NCBI GenBank assembly: GCA_023055505.1 | Contig: JALIRH010000027.1 | Span: 136,501-200,500, forward strand | Reading direction: 5' to 3' | Length of the DNA stretch: 64,000 bases | Source: Callipepla californica brunnescens | Taxonomy: Eukaryota > Chordata > Aves > Galliformes > Odontophoridae | Part shown: positions 25,260 through 37,700 of the stretch, piece by piece | Layout: every line of letters starts with the position of its first letter | Position numbering within the stretch: position 1 is the stretch's first letter | Notes under the pieces: generated by a model | Seen by the model: the letters and a program-made list of their open reading frames with translations, nothing else | Told to the model about the DNA's origin: nothing | The model's database searches: none | Made by a program: the position numbers and the translations under genes

Positions 25260-28200
25260 TTTTACTATTTGTTGTAGAGTTGGTAATAACTTTGTCAAGG
25301 CAAATTGATAGTGACTGTAGTGTTGTCATTGGTCTAGATGTGCACTGCATGTGTGTACTGGCTGACTGGGGAGAAACTGCTGTCTTCTTATGATGCTTGA
25401 ATTGAATGAAATCAGTGTCAACCTGTGATCTGGTACTGCCCCAAGCTGATGTTAATGAACTTGGAGCCATGGCCTGAGGCTGAGCTGTGAGCAAAATCCC
25501 AATTTCCCAGCTCTGATTGCTTCTTCTTACACACATATTTCTAATGAACACAGTAGAGTGTAGAGTGAATTCTCAGTTGCTCAGTAAAATCACACGCCTT
25601 TACAAGAGGGTTTAGCTGAACAATTATTTAAGCACTCTTGTTAACGTACTGTATTTCTAGCTAATTAGCATGAGGTGGACTTTTATCCAAATCTCGATGG
25701 CCACCACCTCTGCTTCCTCCTGCTTGAAAGATCTGAGCTTTCTGATCAGCTTTCTGTGATGTTGTTTTCATTGCTGAAGGTTAGAGGACCCCAGGGATGA
25801 AAGCACAGCCAAAAACAACAAGAAGGGGCCAAGCAGAGCTTGCCCTATGATGAGGAAGCAGGGAGGCTTGCAGTCTCTCCGCAATCAGCGTGCAGAGCTG
25901 AGAGCTGCAGATGTGCGCTCAGCAAACAGGCAGATCCTGCTGCAGAAGTTAAGAAGTTGCAGGCAGCACTCAGTGTTGGACAGAAACAGCCAGGAGCTCC
26001 AAGGGAGGCAAATTCAACTGCAGAATGTGATGTTGATTGTGTTGCTTCTTTTCTTATGAGAACTAGTGTTAGCATAAGTAAGGCAGCTGTAACTTGAACT
26101 CCTCCTGAGCCTGAATAGAGGGGGGGAAAAAAACTTAAGCTCATATCTGTAGCTTGTGGATAACAGCGTGCTCAAGAGGAGAGAAAGAGGCTGTTCTGCA
26201 TGAAATGATGGGAAGGCTAAACAAGAATATATGTTTGCTCAACATGCAAATGATTGCTCTGCTACCCCTTTCAATGAGGATGATGATGCTATTGAATTTG
26301 AAAGTGGATATTGCAGATCTGAGATGAAGTAAAACTGACAAGCCTGAGAGGTTTAAGTCAGAGTAATGAGATAAACTTCACTGGAAAGAGCTGTCACATG
26401 AAACTGCAAATCCAAGCACAAGAATTTATGATAAAGCTGTTTAAAAAAAAGTGATGTTTTATGTAACCAGGTACTGCATTCCTGCTATCCAGTTCTGAGC
26501 AGGGAGAGGAGAGAGGTAAGTAGTAATAGCTGAGATTTTGAGCTCCCATACGCTGAATCTATCTGAGTAAAGCATTTGATGAATAATGTCTCCCAGAAAA
26601 TTAAGTTGGAGAAGATATGGAGAGGCATAACATCTGTAGAATAAGGAATGAATTGCAACTGATGCTGGAGTCTTGTGCTGAGAGAGAGGCTATGAGGATT
26701 GATAGCACTGGATGGGAAACCCTCCTGGTGTGGACCTGCAAGCCTGAGGGAAGGCTTGGTTCAGTTGGCAATCAGAGCTATGTAGCAGCCAGATGTTACT
26801 TTTCTGTTTCCTAAGTAGATAGGCCATATGTGCTGTGTTCTGAGTACAAGATGTGAGGCAGGTTGCAGGCAGCTGAGGAGGTGGAAACCTTTTAAGAAGA
26901 TAATGGAAATAGTAAAGTGGTGACCACTTATGAAAGTAATAGTTGTAAGCCACTTTAACATTAACAACCATGGGTCTAAAAGCAGAGGCACACATTCAGT
27001 AGCTGCCCTAAGCACATGTTTATCAGCTGGGAGTTCATTATGTGGAAAGACAGGAGAGGACAAGGATGTGCATGGGTTTGCTGTGAGCTGCATGTTTAAC
27101 ATGGCTTTACAAAAGGCAAATTGGATGTTCAGAGGTGTCAGGTAAGATGTTTCTATTGCAGAAGTTACTGGTATAGCATAAGATGAAGTGAGACTTCCTC
27201 TGGAAATGATTATGGATTTTTGGTCTTTTGTGTGCAGGTCTACACAGAAAGCTGAGCTGCAGAAAGGAATAGAGTTGGGGTGCAGGGGGCTGGACTGGGC
27301 AGGTCAGGTACCACGTCCCATTGTATGGAACAGGATGCTTTCTGAAATGGTTCTGTGTTTCAAACTTGATGCAGATTTCAACAGAAGGGTTCAAACAGAC
27401 CAGAAGTAGGCCATTTTGCTGGTTGACTTGAAAAACTTGGAGAGAGTTTGTTTTTGGGTAAAAATCAACCCAAAATGTTATTCTTGATTGACTCAGTTCT
27501 GGAAGGGTTTTGCGGTGGAAGGGAGAGGATGTAAATGTATCAGTGCAATGATTTCTAAGTGTCCCAGCTTGCCACTAGGTCTCTTTCTCTTCTCTACCCT
27601 TGATTTCCTTGGTACATGAGAGGGGCAATTCCTCCGGAAAGCACTGGAAATATTCCTGTTGTCTTCTGCTCTGGGTTAGGTCTCCAGGTGGAGGCCCATT
27701 CCCATACCTTGAGCTATTGCAGTTCAGTGCACTTGGATCCCCTTCCTGCTGGCAGCACACGCAGTAGCCTTGCTTATGTCTGCTTTTTAATTCTGTGCCT
27801 TATTTCCCAGACTGGGGTGACATAGCCTTTGTAAACCAATTTGTGATATTGTGTTTAAGTGTGCATGCATATGAATCTGTGTTGCTGATGTTGCAGCTAG
27901 AGCTTTTAGCAGACTTGAGAAACCAGAGCTATCTCTAGATGCACATTCCTTTCCTGTCAGAAAAATGTAGTTAATTAAAGCTTCCTCCTGAAATGAATAT
28001 ACTTAACTGCACTAGAGGGATGACAAAGTGAAAGCAGTGTCCTTAATCCTGCCCTTTCATCTCCTAGAAATTCCTTCCTCTGTCTCTTTCTCTGTGTCCT
28101 GATTGTTAAAAGAAATGAGAAATAATTTCCACTTGGGATAAAATCCAGGGCAACAAAACTGCAGACCGGATGATCACAACAGAAGCTGAGGAGACAGGAG

Positions 28201-30890
28201 CTGAAAGGAGGGAGTTGTCAATGAAGCCTCAGCAGCAAGCCAGGGGCACGAGCTGGAGCCTGTCCAGACGGCACTGCTAATCGGCTGCATTCACTTCACA
28301 GGCATGTTCTCCCAGGAAGAAGCTGGCTGAACAGGCATTGCTGGTCAGCTGCAGCCCAGGGCCAGGATATTTGCCTGGGTTACATCAGGCCTCCAAATGG
28401 GCTTTCCTGAATTCCCTGTGCTGATGGAGAGTGATGTCTGCCCTACTGACCGCAGGGGGAAATGGACCCCGACTTTGGCTTTCGGCATTCCTGCAAAGAT
28501 GCATCAGTGACGGTGGTGGTTGCTCTCCCTGCTGCCTGCCCACAAGGCAGTGGACAGCTGCCAGGGAGGAGCAGAGGTTTCAGAGAGACATGGAGGGAGT
28601 ACTGAGGACAGGGAGAACAGATCACAGAACTGACTGGAGCTTGCCAGCATGGCTCTGATGGTGACATGCTGCAGCCTGAGTGCCTGAACTTCCCTTCATC
28701 TCATGTCAACCTGGATATTCATGTTTCCTGGCCTGACAGATAAGGTGGCCTCACCTGGAGAAGGGGATCAATGTGAGGTAGGCATACTGTGGAGCTAATC
28801 TCCTTTACTCCTTGATGATGTGTGGAGCTCATCTCAGACATTAATCAAGTCTGTGTGCATGCACACAGTCAAAATGGATTAGACACTATGCTGTTAGGAG
28901 AGGCATTCTTGAGTCCCAATCCTGGAGGATGCCCAAAGTCCTGGCTTAAGGCAACCTCCAGCTGGAGCTGCAGCAGGGTGACATGGTACAGGTAACAGAG
29001 GTTACAATCGCTAGATCTTGGGGAGAGTTTAGATGACCCCCAGCTCTGCTTCACAAGCACTTGTGCTCCCTCCCTGTGGACAGGGCTGGGGAGCAGATCT
29101 CAGCCATAACTGAGCCGAATTTGTTGCAAAGTTGCTCTCCTGAACAGCTGGTGGAACCTTGTGCAATGGTGCACCAAAACATCTTCAGTCTTCAGACCTG
29201 GTGTCACACAGTGGAGACTCATTTCCCTGTGTGGTGAAGCTCAAGTGGGAATGGAGATGGAGTATCAGGCCTGACACATGCAGCAGAAAACACCACTCGT
29301 GGTTCCCCTGTGGACTCCAGGACTAGGTGGTCATGTGTGAACAGGATCCACCATCAGATGGCAGCCCTGGTCATGGTTCTGCAGCATCTTATGTGAGAGA
29401 GTCTTTAATTCTGCTGTAAGATCAGTGTGAGATAGAGACAAGTGAGATTTTGCCCAGCTCTCAGCAGTGCTGTGGGCTAGTTCGGATATCACTGGACTCA
29501 ATGTTATCTTAGAGGCAGATCAAGACTGTTGGGGATGTCATAAGCTTGTCTGTTACAAGCTCTTCATGTACTTCAGATAAATACTTGGTTTTAGGATTAG
29601 CAGGAGGTACTGGCTGATTTAAAGAAAAGCAGAAAAACAAAACAAAACAAAAAAACCAACAACAAACAACCCTGAGTCTGTACCCTCCACAGGGAGATAC
29701 ACAGGCCTGTTGAAGCAGAGGGAAGTCTCTCGTTTCTATGACCATGCTTAGCATGAGTGGCATGCTACAGAGAAGAGGAAGGTGAGTGCAGTGGCAGCCG
29801 AGTGCTGCAGCTTCTGCCTGGGCTCCCATGCAGATGTAGGGAAGGGGTTGTGGTGATGGGCACAGTAAGGTGCAGGCTGTAGCTTCCAGCTCATATATTT
29901 GGGGTGAGTCTACAGAGCTGCTTTATGAGTGATCCATGCTGGTCTTCAGCAGAGTGCCACAGGGGGAGAGCTGAACTATGCTTCTGAGCTTGGTGAAGGG
30001 GGAACAAGGGCTTGTTATCTGTGGTTGTGTGTATGAAGGGGATTCTTTGCTGTGAAAAGTTCCTGAATTCCTTCTTAAGTCCTGTTTACCATGTGGATGC
30101 TGACTTTGGCTGTGGTTTATGCCACTGTCACCAGCAGCTGTCCAAAGGGCAATTCTTGCTTCACTTCCACCAAGTGTCTTGGTAGCAGCATCTGTGCTCC
30201 TGTCCAGGAAAAGGAATCCCTGCAAAGAGCAATGCCATGCTGCCTCCATGGGGATTTGAGCCTCTTGGGCTGCAGCAGCAAATAAGAGAGCTTGAGCTGC
30301 TGGGAGTGGGAGTAGTATGACACCATCCAGCTGGTTCATAATGCACTTGAAATGTTTCAGATGTCTGCACTGGGCCTCTGTGGCCCTACTGCTGCCCTCC
30401 TCTATGGGTGGGGCTGCTGCTGCTTGCCGAGTTGGACTTCTGCAGATGGGAGGTGGGAATGGGAGTGCTGCATCCTTAGCCTGAACATCTGTGTCCATTG
30501 TGGCCTCACCTGAAGCTGATGCTGATAGGGGAGCTGCTGCAGGTACTGTTGAGTGTGTCACTTGTGCTAGTGGGACCCTTTCTCTCCCTGGCAGCATCTG
30601 CGGTTTTTTGTTTTGGTGATGGAGAAGGAAAACTGTTAAGGTAAATTTCAGAGGAGGGAGTTGAACAGCTACTGGTGCTGTGAAAAGAACCAAGCTAAAC
30701 TCCAGTCATTATTCAGCTGCTGGAACCAGGGACTGAGGGGAGCTGGCAAAGCATCGTGCAGTGGCGTTTTAAGTCAGACATCTCAACCGGAGGAGCAGGG
30801 TACGTGCTCCTCCTGCCTAGTTTCTACCCCAAGATGCTGCTTTTACGTGCTGCTTTGAATTAAAAAGGAAAACGACTCCCCAGTAGCGTG
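25260..30890. other. Intergenic region between the MCH receptor and CASKIN2
   Basis: About 5.6 kb with no recognised exon. The longest open frame is on the minus strand (30693-29923, 256 codons, non-ATG start with the first ATG inside). It resembles no family I know and has no repeat-derived motif, so it is not called as a gene. A short A/AAAC-rich stretch lies at about 29630-29665. Confidence 0.45.
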
Positions 30891-30899
30891 CAATGAGAC

Positions 30900-31045
30900 G
30901 ATCATTGTAGCGTGGGCCTCTAGATGGCAACGTCGCCCCGAGGAGCGGGGTCCGCGCTGGTCCCGAGGAGCTCGGCCCCGGCAGCGGCCGCGGGGTGCGG
31001 GCCCGCCCCGTGCGGCTGGGGCTGCAACGGGTCCGGGGGTTCAAG
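30900..31045. promoter_or_regulatory. Isolated CpG-dense block with CTCF-like site
   Basis: A small GC-rich, CpG-dense block about 0.6 kb before the main CASKIN2 island. At 30917-30929 it reads CCTCTAGATGGCA, which matches 12 of 13 positions of the CTCF core CCASYAGRKGGCR by eye. An A-run of about 18 nt follows at 31121-31139. It could be a minor promoter or an insulator; no exon was identified. Confidence 0.4.
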
Positions 31046-31639
31046 GCTGGGCTCTTAGCTACCCCTCCCAGGGATGTCCCCGACCCAGAAGCTTCTCTTA
31101 AAATACATCTTGCTTCTGGATTAAAAAAAAAAAAAAAAAGCACGTTATGAAAGACTTCTTTCTTCCGTAGCGGTAATTCATTCAATTCTCCCATCCCCTG
31201 GTCTGTGCACAGGTAGAAATTAGTGATACAACAGGGCTCTGTCACTCCTGCAAGACAGAGGGCTGCAGCCCTTGGCAGGTCCTGTGCTGGGGATCACTGA
31301 AGAGCTGTTGAACCCTCAAGAGTTAAAAGAAAGCTTCGAGATTCATGATAGGAAAACAAGAGGCTAATCCTCCCCTGCTTGTGTGCTGCTGGAGCTGGAA
31401 CATGGAAGTATGGGGCTTAGATTGCAGGGTTAGGAGTGCCTGTATGTGGTTTTATGTTCCAAGGCTGTGGATATCCAGGAAATTGGGCTGAACTTCCATA
31501 TGGCACCCCCTGCTCAAAAGGTGTGACTGTAAAGGTACGACTGTGAAGCCTAAATGACCCAGCTTTAACAACATGTGTGTTGCTGTCTTTGGGTGGGAAT
31601 ACTCGTGGAGCACACATGGTGTACAGAAGTCCTATCCTG

Positions 31640-32148
31640 AGCAAAGCTCAGCTCCTGTCCGGCCTTTCTCGGCGGCCGAGCTGGCAGAGCCGGCGGGGAG
31701 TGCTGAGGGGGACCGTGGAGCCGAGCTCCCGGCCCATCCCCTGCCCAAATCTGGCGGCGCATCACAGTGAGTGACAGCCAGCCTGGCCCTGCCCAGCCCG
31801 CACAACCCGCCGGTTTTTTTCCAATCAGGCCGGCCCGGGGAGGGATTTCCTGCGGGGTCGGGGTCAGCCCGAACGGGACCCAGCTGAGTGCCCCGCGAGC
31901 CGCGGAGCGCCTGCTTCGGGCCGCTCGGTTCGGTTCGGCTCGGCTCGGCCCGTCCCGTCCAGGCGGCGCGGCTCGGCGGGCTGCGGGCGCCCCCACGTGA
32001 GCGGCTCCGCGGAGCCGCCTCGCTCGGGACGCGGCGCGCGCAGCGATCGGGGCGGTTCGCCCGAAGTGGGGCAGAGCTGCTCCGGAGCGCCGCCGGAGTG
32101 CGGAGCTGTGGTGGGAGGCGGAGCGTGGCCCCCGCGGGGCTTCCCGAG
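31640..32148 (+). promoter_or_regulatory. CASKIN2: CASKIN2 CpG-island promoter and non-coding first exon
   Basis: Strong CpG island upstream of the first coding exon. A CCAAT box lies at 31821-31825 and a degenerate TCGGT/TCGGC pentamer run at about 31924-31955. The most likely end of the untranslated first exon is 32148 (CCCGAG/GTAGGT), with an overlapping alternative donor four bases further (GTAG/GTGAGG). The transcription start was not pinned down. Open frames of 70-200 codons across this block are artefacts of base composition. Confidence 0.65.
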
Positions 32149-34710
32149 GTAGGTGAGGTTCTCCCCCGCCCCTCCAGACCGAGTTCCTTTGGGTAGTGCC
32201 TACCCCGCATTAGCATCTTCCCCACTTACGTAAATTGTTTGGTGGTTGTTTTCCTTCTCTCCTTTCTTTTCCCGCGACTGTAGAACTCTTTCAGGTACTT
32301 CGGATCTCCAGGTGGAATCGTGGGCTGAAGCCTCTCTCCCCTCCGGTGGGAGGGATGTTTGCTGCTGCTTTTCCAGCTTTGTGCTTTCCTCGAGTCTTGC
32401 TTTTGTTGCTGCTCTTTTCCGGGGAGGCTCTCGGTACTTCAGAGTTGTTTGTTGAGTCTCATGCGCTTCAGGAGAAGGTAGGCAGTAGTATGGAGCTGTT
32501 TTCTAGGTGAGGCTGCATGGATAATAAATGAGTAAATATCCTCAGTGGTCCTGTATTTGTATCTTATGCTTGCAGGGTGGTGTGGAGTTGGATGCAGTGC
32601 GCTGAATGAAATGAGATGATAAAGTAGTTTTGAAGTTGCAGGGTTGTGGGAGGCTTTGGGTAGCAATTTGTCTGTGACAAGGTGTTAGTCTGAGCTCAGT
32701 AGCTGAAACTTTGTTGTACTGTAGGTAAGCTGGTATAGCTACCCTATGGGTGCACGTGTTTTGGCACCAGGCACCTAGCTCTGAGGCAGCCTAGCACTGA
32801 GGGATCCTCATCCAACAAACACAGATCTAGGGAATGACAACAGGGGGATAAATCCTCAGCCAGGTATGGGAGCCTGGGCATTGCCTTATCCCAGGAGCTA
32901 CACCATCACCGTAGCATTGACTGTGGCTGTCCCTAGGGAAGGGCTGGAGCAGGGGGAGCCTGGTACTGGAGATCTGTGCTTGCAGGTGGCTTTGACTCCT
33001 GGTGTTGCAGTGGGTGGGCTGAGCAACCCTGTGCTTGATGTTGGGTCCCGTAAGGTGCTGGGACCTCCATTCTGCTCTTGCCCCTGAACCAGACAGACTT
33101 CTCCTACTGTTACCCACTCTCTGCTTCTGTGTGCGTTCTGTTCTCAAAATAGTGACCCTGATTGCTCAGAAGAAGCGGCACCCAGCGTTATGTAAATGAC
33201 TGAGGGTGAGCGCTTTGGAAAGGGAGAAAACAGACCTGGGCAGCAGCTGGGATGGTTCCCATTCATCCTGGGTTGGAGAAGTGGAATGACATGTGACAGG
33301 CCAGCAACTGGCACAGTGCATGCTGCCTGCCCTCCTGCTTGTGTGCTTGTCCCTGGGACTTCAGAGCAGCCTGCCAGATAAATGGCCCTAAACAAGGAGA
33401 GAGTTTGCCTTCTTTGGGCAATCCAGGCACAGGGCAAAGTGTGGACTGGGAGACATGAACAGTTGCAGGAGCCTGCTGTTCAGCTAGGACTAGGGCTTGA
33501 TGGTGTTCCCTCAAGCATAGTTATGCTACTGGTTAGCACCCAGCACTCACTTGAGCCCAAGAGCGTTCATTTATTGGATAAAAAGTGTCTTGGGTCCCAG
33601 GGCACTGAGCTTTCATAGTAGCTTGGAGGGCTGGGGTTTGTCCCTGTACCAGATGGGAAAAGAACTGGTCAGGTTCATCCAGACCCAGTGCCTCTGGAGG
33701 ACTTTGGCAAAACCTCCTCAGCTCCATCACTTGGATGCTGCCAGTGATAGTGGGGAGAGGGAAAAGTCACAGTGACCTGGAACCCATTTGTGTTTGCTGG
33801 GGAGTGCACAGCATAGACAGCCCCATGGGCTTTGGGAACAGGGAAGGAGCAGTGGCAGCACCACCCATCCATCCATGACCCCCCCCCCCCCCCCCCCCCC
33901 CCCCGCCATACAGGAGGCTTCCTCCACAGGTTCTTCCCTCTTCTTTTAACACAAGGATGAGCCAAGTCTTGACAGGACTAAATATAGTCAAAGTATTTGT
34001 TCTTTGGTGCGGATACAAAAGCTACTGTGACGGTGCCAGCCAGGAGGTAAATGGTCCTTGAGGGCTGACTCTCCAATTTCCCTCTTCAGGTTCTGGGCTG
34101 CTGTTCCAGTCTGCAACAGGGCTCATCTGCACGCGGGGCTCCCTGTTGTGGCTCCAGCACTGTTTCCAAGAGGAATGCTGAAACAAAAGGCTAATGAGCA
34201 CCAGAGAGGAAGGATCTATAACTTCCAGATGGTAACAAGCCTGTAATCCCTTTGGAAGGGATTAGGGACCCATCAGCGTGGCAGAGCCTGGCGAGGGGAG
34301 CAAAGCAAGACACCTCTGGCTGCAGAGTCTAGCTCAGGTTTGTCAGCATCTCGATGCTGGCCCTGCAGGCCATCCTGCCCTGAGCTGCCTCATTTGGTCT
34401 CTTAGTATTCTGTGGCATCCAGGAGCTGGTCCATCGGCACTGAACTCTTCTCATTTTAACTGATGGAGTGTTCTTCAGCCTAACCCCATCTGGGTCCTGC
34501 TGCTTCCAATGAAGAAAGGGACTGCTGCTGCTGACAGGGAGACTTCTTCCTTTTTTTTATGTCCTGTGGGATTTTAAGGCATTCTTATTGCTGGATTTCA
34601 CCTCCTATCCAAGTATATTTTGAGGATTTACGGACTTATTTCTATGGCTTTATAAACCACTGGGATCTGAAGGCTTCTTCCTTCTGTGCTGCTCCTCCTA
34701 CCTATCCGCA
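32149..34710 (+). other. CASKIN2: CASKIN2 5' intron and untranslated leader of the first coding exon
   Basis: Spacer between the CpG-island exon and the CASKIN2 ATG at 34711. The acceptor of the second exon is not certain; a pyrimidine-rich stretch at about 34540-34560 followed by AG near 34577 is the best candidate. The region contains a palindromic TTACGTAA (32226-32233) and a pure run of 26 C (33879-33904). No coding exon was seen. Confidence 0.5.
33879..33904 (+). repeat. Homopolymer of 26 cytosines
   Basis: An uninterrupted C run, giving 26 G on the minus strand, inside the CASKIN2 5' intron. It is capable of i-motif or G-quadruplex formation. Sequencing and assembly errors are common at such runs, so the length is approximate. 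Confidence 0.85.
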
Positions 34711-37700
34711 ATGGGGCGAGAGCAGGAGCTGATCCAGGCTGTGAAGAATGGGGACATACCTGGTGTTCAGAAGCTGGTGGCCAAGATCAAAGCATCCAAA
34801 AGCAGTGAGTATCTGGGTGCAGGGCTGCTGGGTTCCTTGCTTCCTCTGGACGTCACTGCATGTCCCGAGTCACAAGCTGTGGCTGTGGGCTCTCTGCAGG
34901 GTTCGTTCAGCATCTGAGCCGGGGTGCTAGTGCAGACTTTGAACCCCCTGTGGAAGAATTATGCCGTGGTTGGAGGTGTGTATGCAGCCTGTGTTGATGA
35001 ATGACTGAGCTGTAAATGATCCTCCTGGCAGGGCTCGGATTCCCTTTGGGCTCAGGGCCAGGGACCCCGAAGTGTGGGCACTGAGCAGGGAAGGGTAAGG
35101 GGATATAGCAGCAGGGGAGACCACGAAGCTGCTTGGGGGGATGTGGTACAAAGGGTCTTCAGCAATTGTTTAGCAATTGCCACTTACTTTGTATTTATCT
35201 TGTGAAAAATTGTCATCCAAGCTAGTCAACTGGAACCAATTGTAAAGCCTTGAATTTCAGTCTGGTAATGTTTAACCCTTCAGCAGTGCTGATTTCTTTC
35301 ATGTGTGCTTGGAAAGGTCAGCTGCAAGCAAGCTTGGAGCAAATGGCTAAGCGTTTGATGGGCCAAGGGCCCAGATTCCAGTGGTATTGTGAGGGTCCTG
35401 AAGGGCCCCAGTGTCTTGAATGTACCTGACAACTCAGAGGAAATGGGGTGTGGTGGAGGAGCAGACCTGGTGCTACAGATCTTGCAGGGAGCTGAGCTTC
35501 GTGGGTAGGAGCTCCAGCCTCTTGCAGAGAGAAGGAAACAGGAAAAAGTAAATAAAAGGGTGCCTGTTTACGGCATCTGACCAGGGGAAGCTGCACAGCT
35601 CCTGTGTGGGATGTGGGGGGCCAGTCTGAGAAGGGAGAGGCTGGAGAAATCCTTGTCACATGCTTGCAGCCTGCAGGGATGACTCTGACTGGGAAGTTAG
35701 TACAGGCAAACAGATCTGGAATTGGCTTCCTGCAGCAAAGTGCTCATAGAATCTCCCCATAGAGCTCACCTGGCTACAGCTGTCATCAAGGCTGCACAAT
35801 GTGGGAGAGTTTCAGAGGTCTCTTCAGGAAAACTGGGGGGAAAGAAACTGGAGGGAGTGGGGAAAATCAGTCAGGAGAAAAAGCTCTGATTCTTAATCAG
35901 AGCTGTTCAGGACAGGGGCTGGTGCTAAGAAATGTGTTAGGCTGGGGGGTTTTAAATGTGAGATGGGGATAAAATCTCCAGGATTGGCTCCTGAAAGGCT
36001 TTGGCTAGTGCCAGAAGCTTTGTAAATCTCTCTGGGCTGCTGTTTCCTACTGAAGCCAGCCCTGAGCCTGCTTTTTTCACTGAGGAGGCTGGGTGCCCCC
36101 TCTTTGGGTGGTAGGTGCTTTTGCCTCTGCTCACTGCTCAGCATCTGTGCCTGTTTGGTGCTGCAGTTTGCGTAGGGCAGATCTCAGGGCTGGAGCAAGA
36201 CAAACTTGCTTGTGCAGGAGGCCTGAAGGGCACTCCGAGGGAGTAATAATATTAGCAGATGCAGCCTGGGTCCCCCAAGCTGCTGACCTGTGGCCGGGCA
36301 GTGTAATGCCGGCAGGCCTGGGGCTCCTGCAGCTCTCCCCGCCTGCGTGCCAGGGGGTTGAGTTTGCACTTGCTTCCTCCAATACCTCTCTCCTCCTGTT
36401 AAACCCTGTCTGTTTTCTCTGGCGTCTTCCCTCCCTCTAGCCATGGGGCACCCATGTGAACAAGTGCACTGAACTTCCCTGTTGAAGTGACGTCAGCAGG
36501 TCCTTTGCTATGATTATTCTCATGTTACTCCTTTATAAGGTGGGGGAGCAGAAAACCCAGACCCTGGCAATGCACTGTTTGCAAGCCCTGAGCCACTGCA
36601 TTGCATTGGGGGCAGCTGCTGCCAATCCCTTATGCTTTCCTCTGCTTCCTCCTGCCCGTGCCATGTGAGTAGAGCATTTGTTGCTCATTAAAGTGCCTTT
36701 TCCATATGACAGACTGAGATACTGATTTTTTTAAAATCCCTCTAAGAGTCCTTCTGCTGTCTCAATGGATTCAGAGTTCCATCACTGTGATTAGCCCTCC
36801 GGGACTTCCTGTGCCTAAAAAAGTCACTGCACATAAGCAAGAATCAAATGCCGATCCCGATAGCAGGAATTTCAGGGACACATTGTTTAATATTCACTGT
36901 GCACAGCCCTCATCCCCGCGCAAGCGCTGCTGTACAAGTGGGTCACAGCACCTATTATTGCAAGACTGCTGGGGGTGTGGAGGAGGGAGGGGCAGAGAGA
37001 AAGTCTGGGTTGGAAGGATTAGAGTCAGCCTGGGCAGACATCCTGCCTGCAGGAAGGGGACATGGGGATGATGCCATGCTCACTCACTGCTGTAGAGGAG
37101 AGAGAAACCGCTCCCACTGCCTTGGCTGTGCTTTGTTGAGGTTCCCCTGAGCAGCAATAGAAACATCCTTCTTTTTAATTTCCTTCTCTCTCTTTCTCCC
37201 CTCTCCTCCGCCTCTGAGCGCTGCAGAGTTTAATTGAAATTGTTAAACGACCCGTCACGGCTTTGGCCTTTCTCCCTGGCAATCAATCACATCCCTGCCT
37301 GGCCCTGCTCACTAACAATGCACCAGCACCAGGGCGGCTGCGCAGGGTGGCTAGAGTCTCTGGGAAGGGGCATTGGAAACTCACAGACCTTGCTTTGCTC
37401 TGTGTCCCCATCTCAGTTCATTGCAGCTGTGGCAGCGTGAGGGGAGCAGACAGTGGGAACAGCTGCTGGGGGAGGTGAACCTTAATGCCTTCGTGATAGT
37501 CTAGGACTGGAGGTGCTGTGGAAGAGAACGGGAGCTGGACTTGCTGTTTGCCTTTCTTTAGGGAGTGGTGAAGTGTTTTGTTTAAATGTGCATGAAGTGC
37601 AAAGAAAGGGCGACAGCTGAGCAAACTCATGCTAAACTCAAGGTTGGAAAGTAAAGCCTGCCCTGCTGGGCTTTCACCCAGTGCTGTGGGAGAGCTGGTT

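Noticed and set aside
25840..26097. Glutamine- and leucine-rich frames near 25.85-26.1 kb that could suggest a coiled coil
   Set aside because: Two overlapping frames share the property, there is no family match and no splice context, so no gene or pseudogene is called.
30860..31139. GC-rich block followed by an A-run of about 18 nt, suggesting a processed pseudogene
   Set aside because: No parent coding sequence was recognised and no target-site duplication was found around it.
31632..32225. 197-codon minus-strand frame in the CASKIN2 CpG island
   Set aside because: Same composition artefact. The block is better explained as promoter and non-coding first exon.
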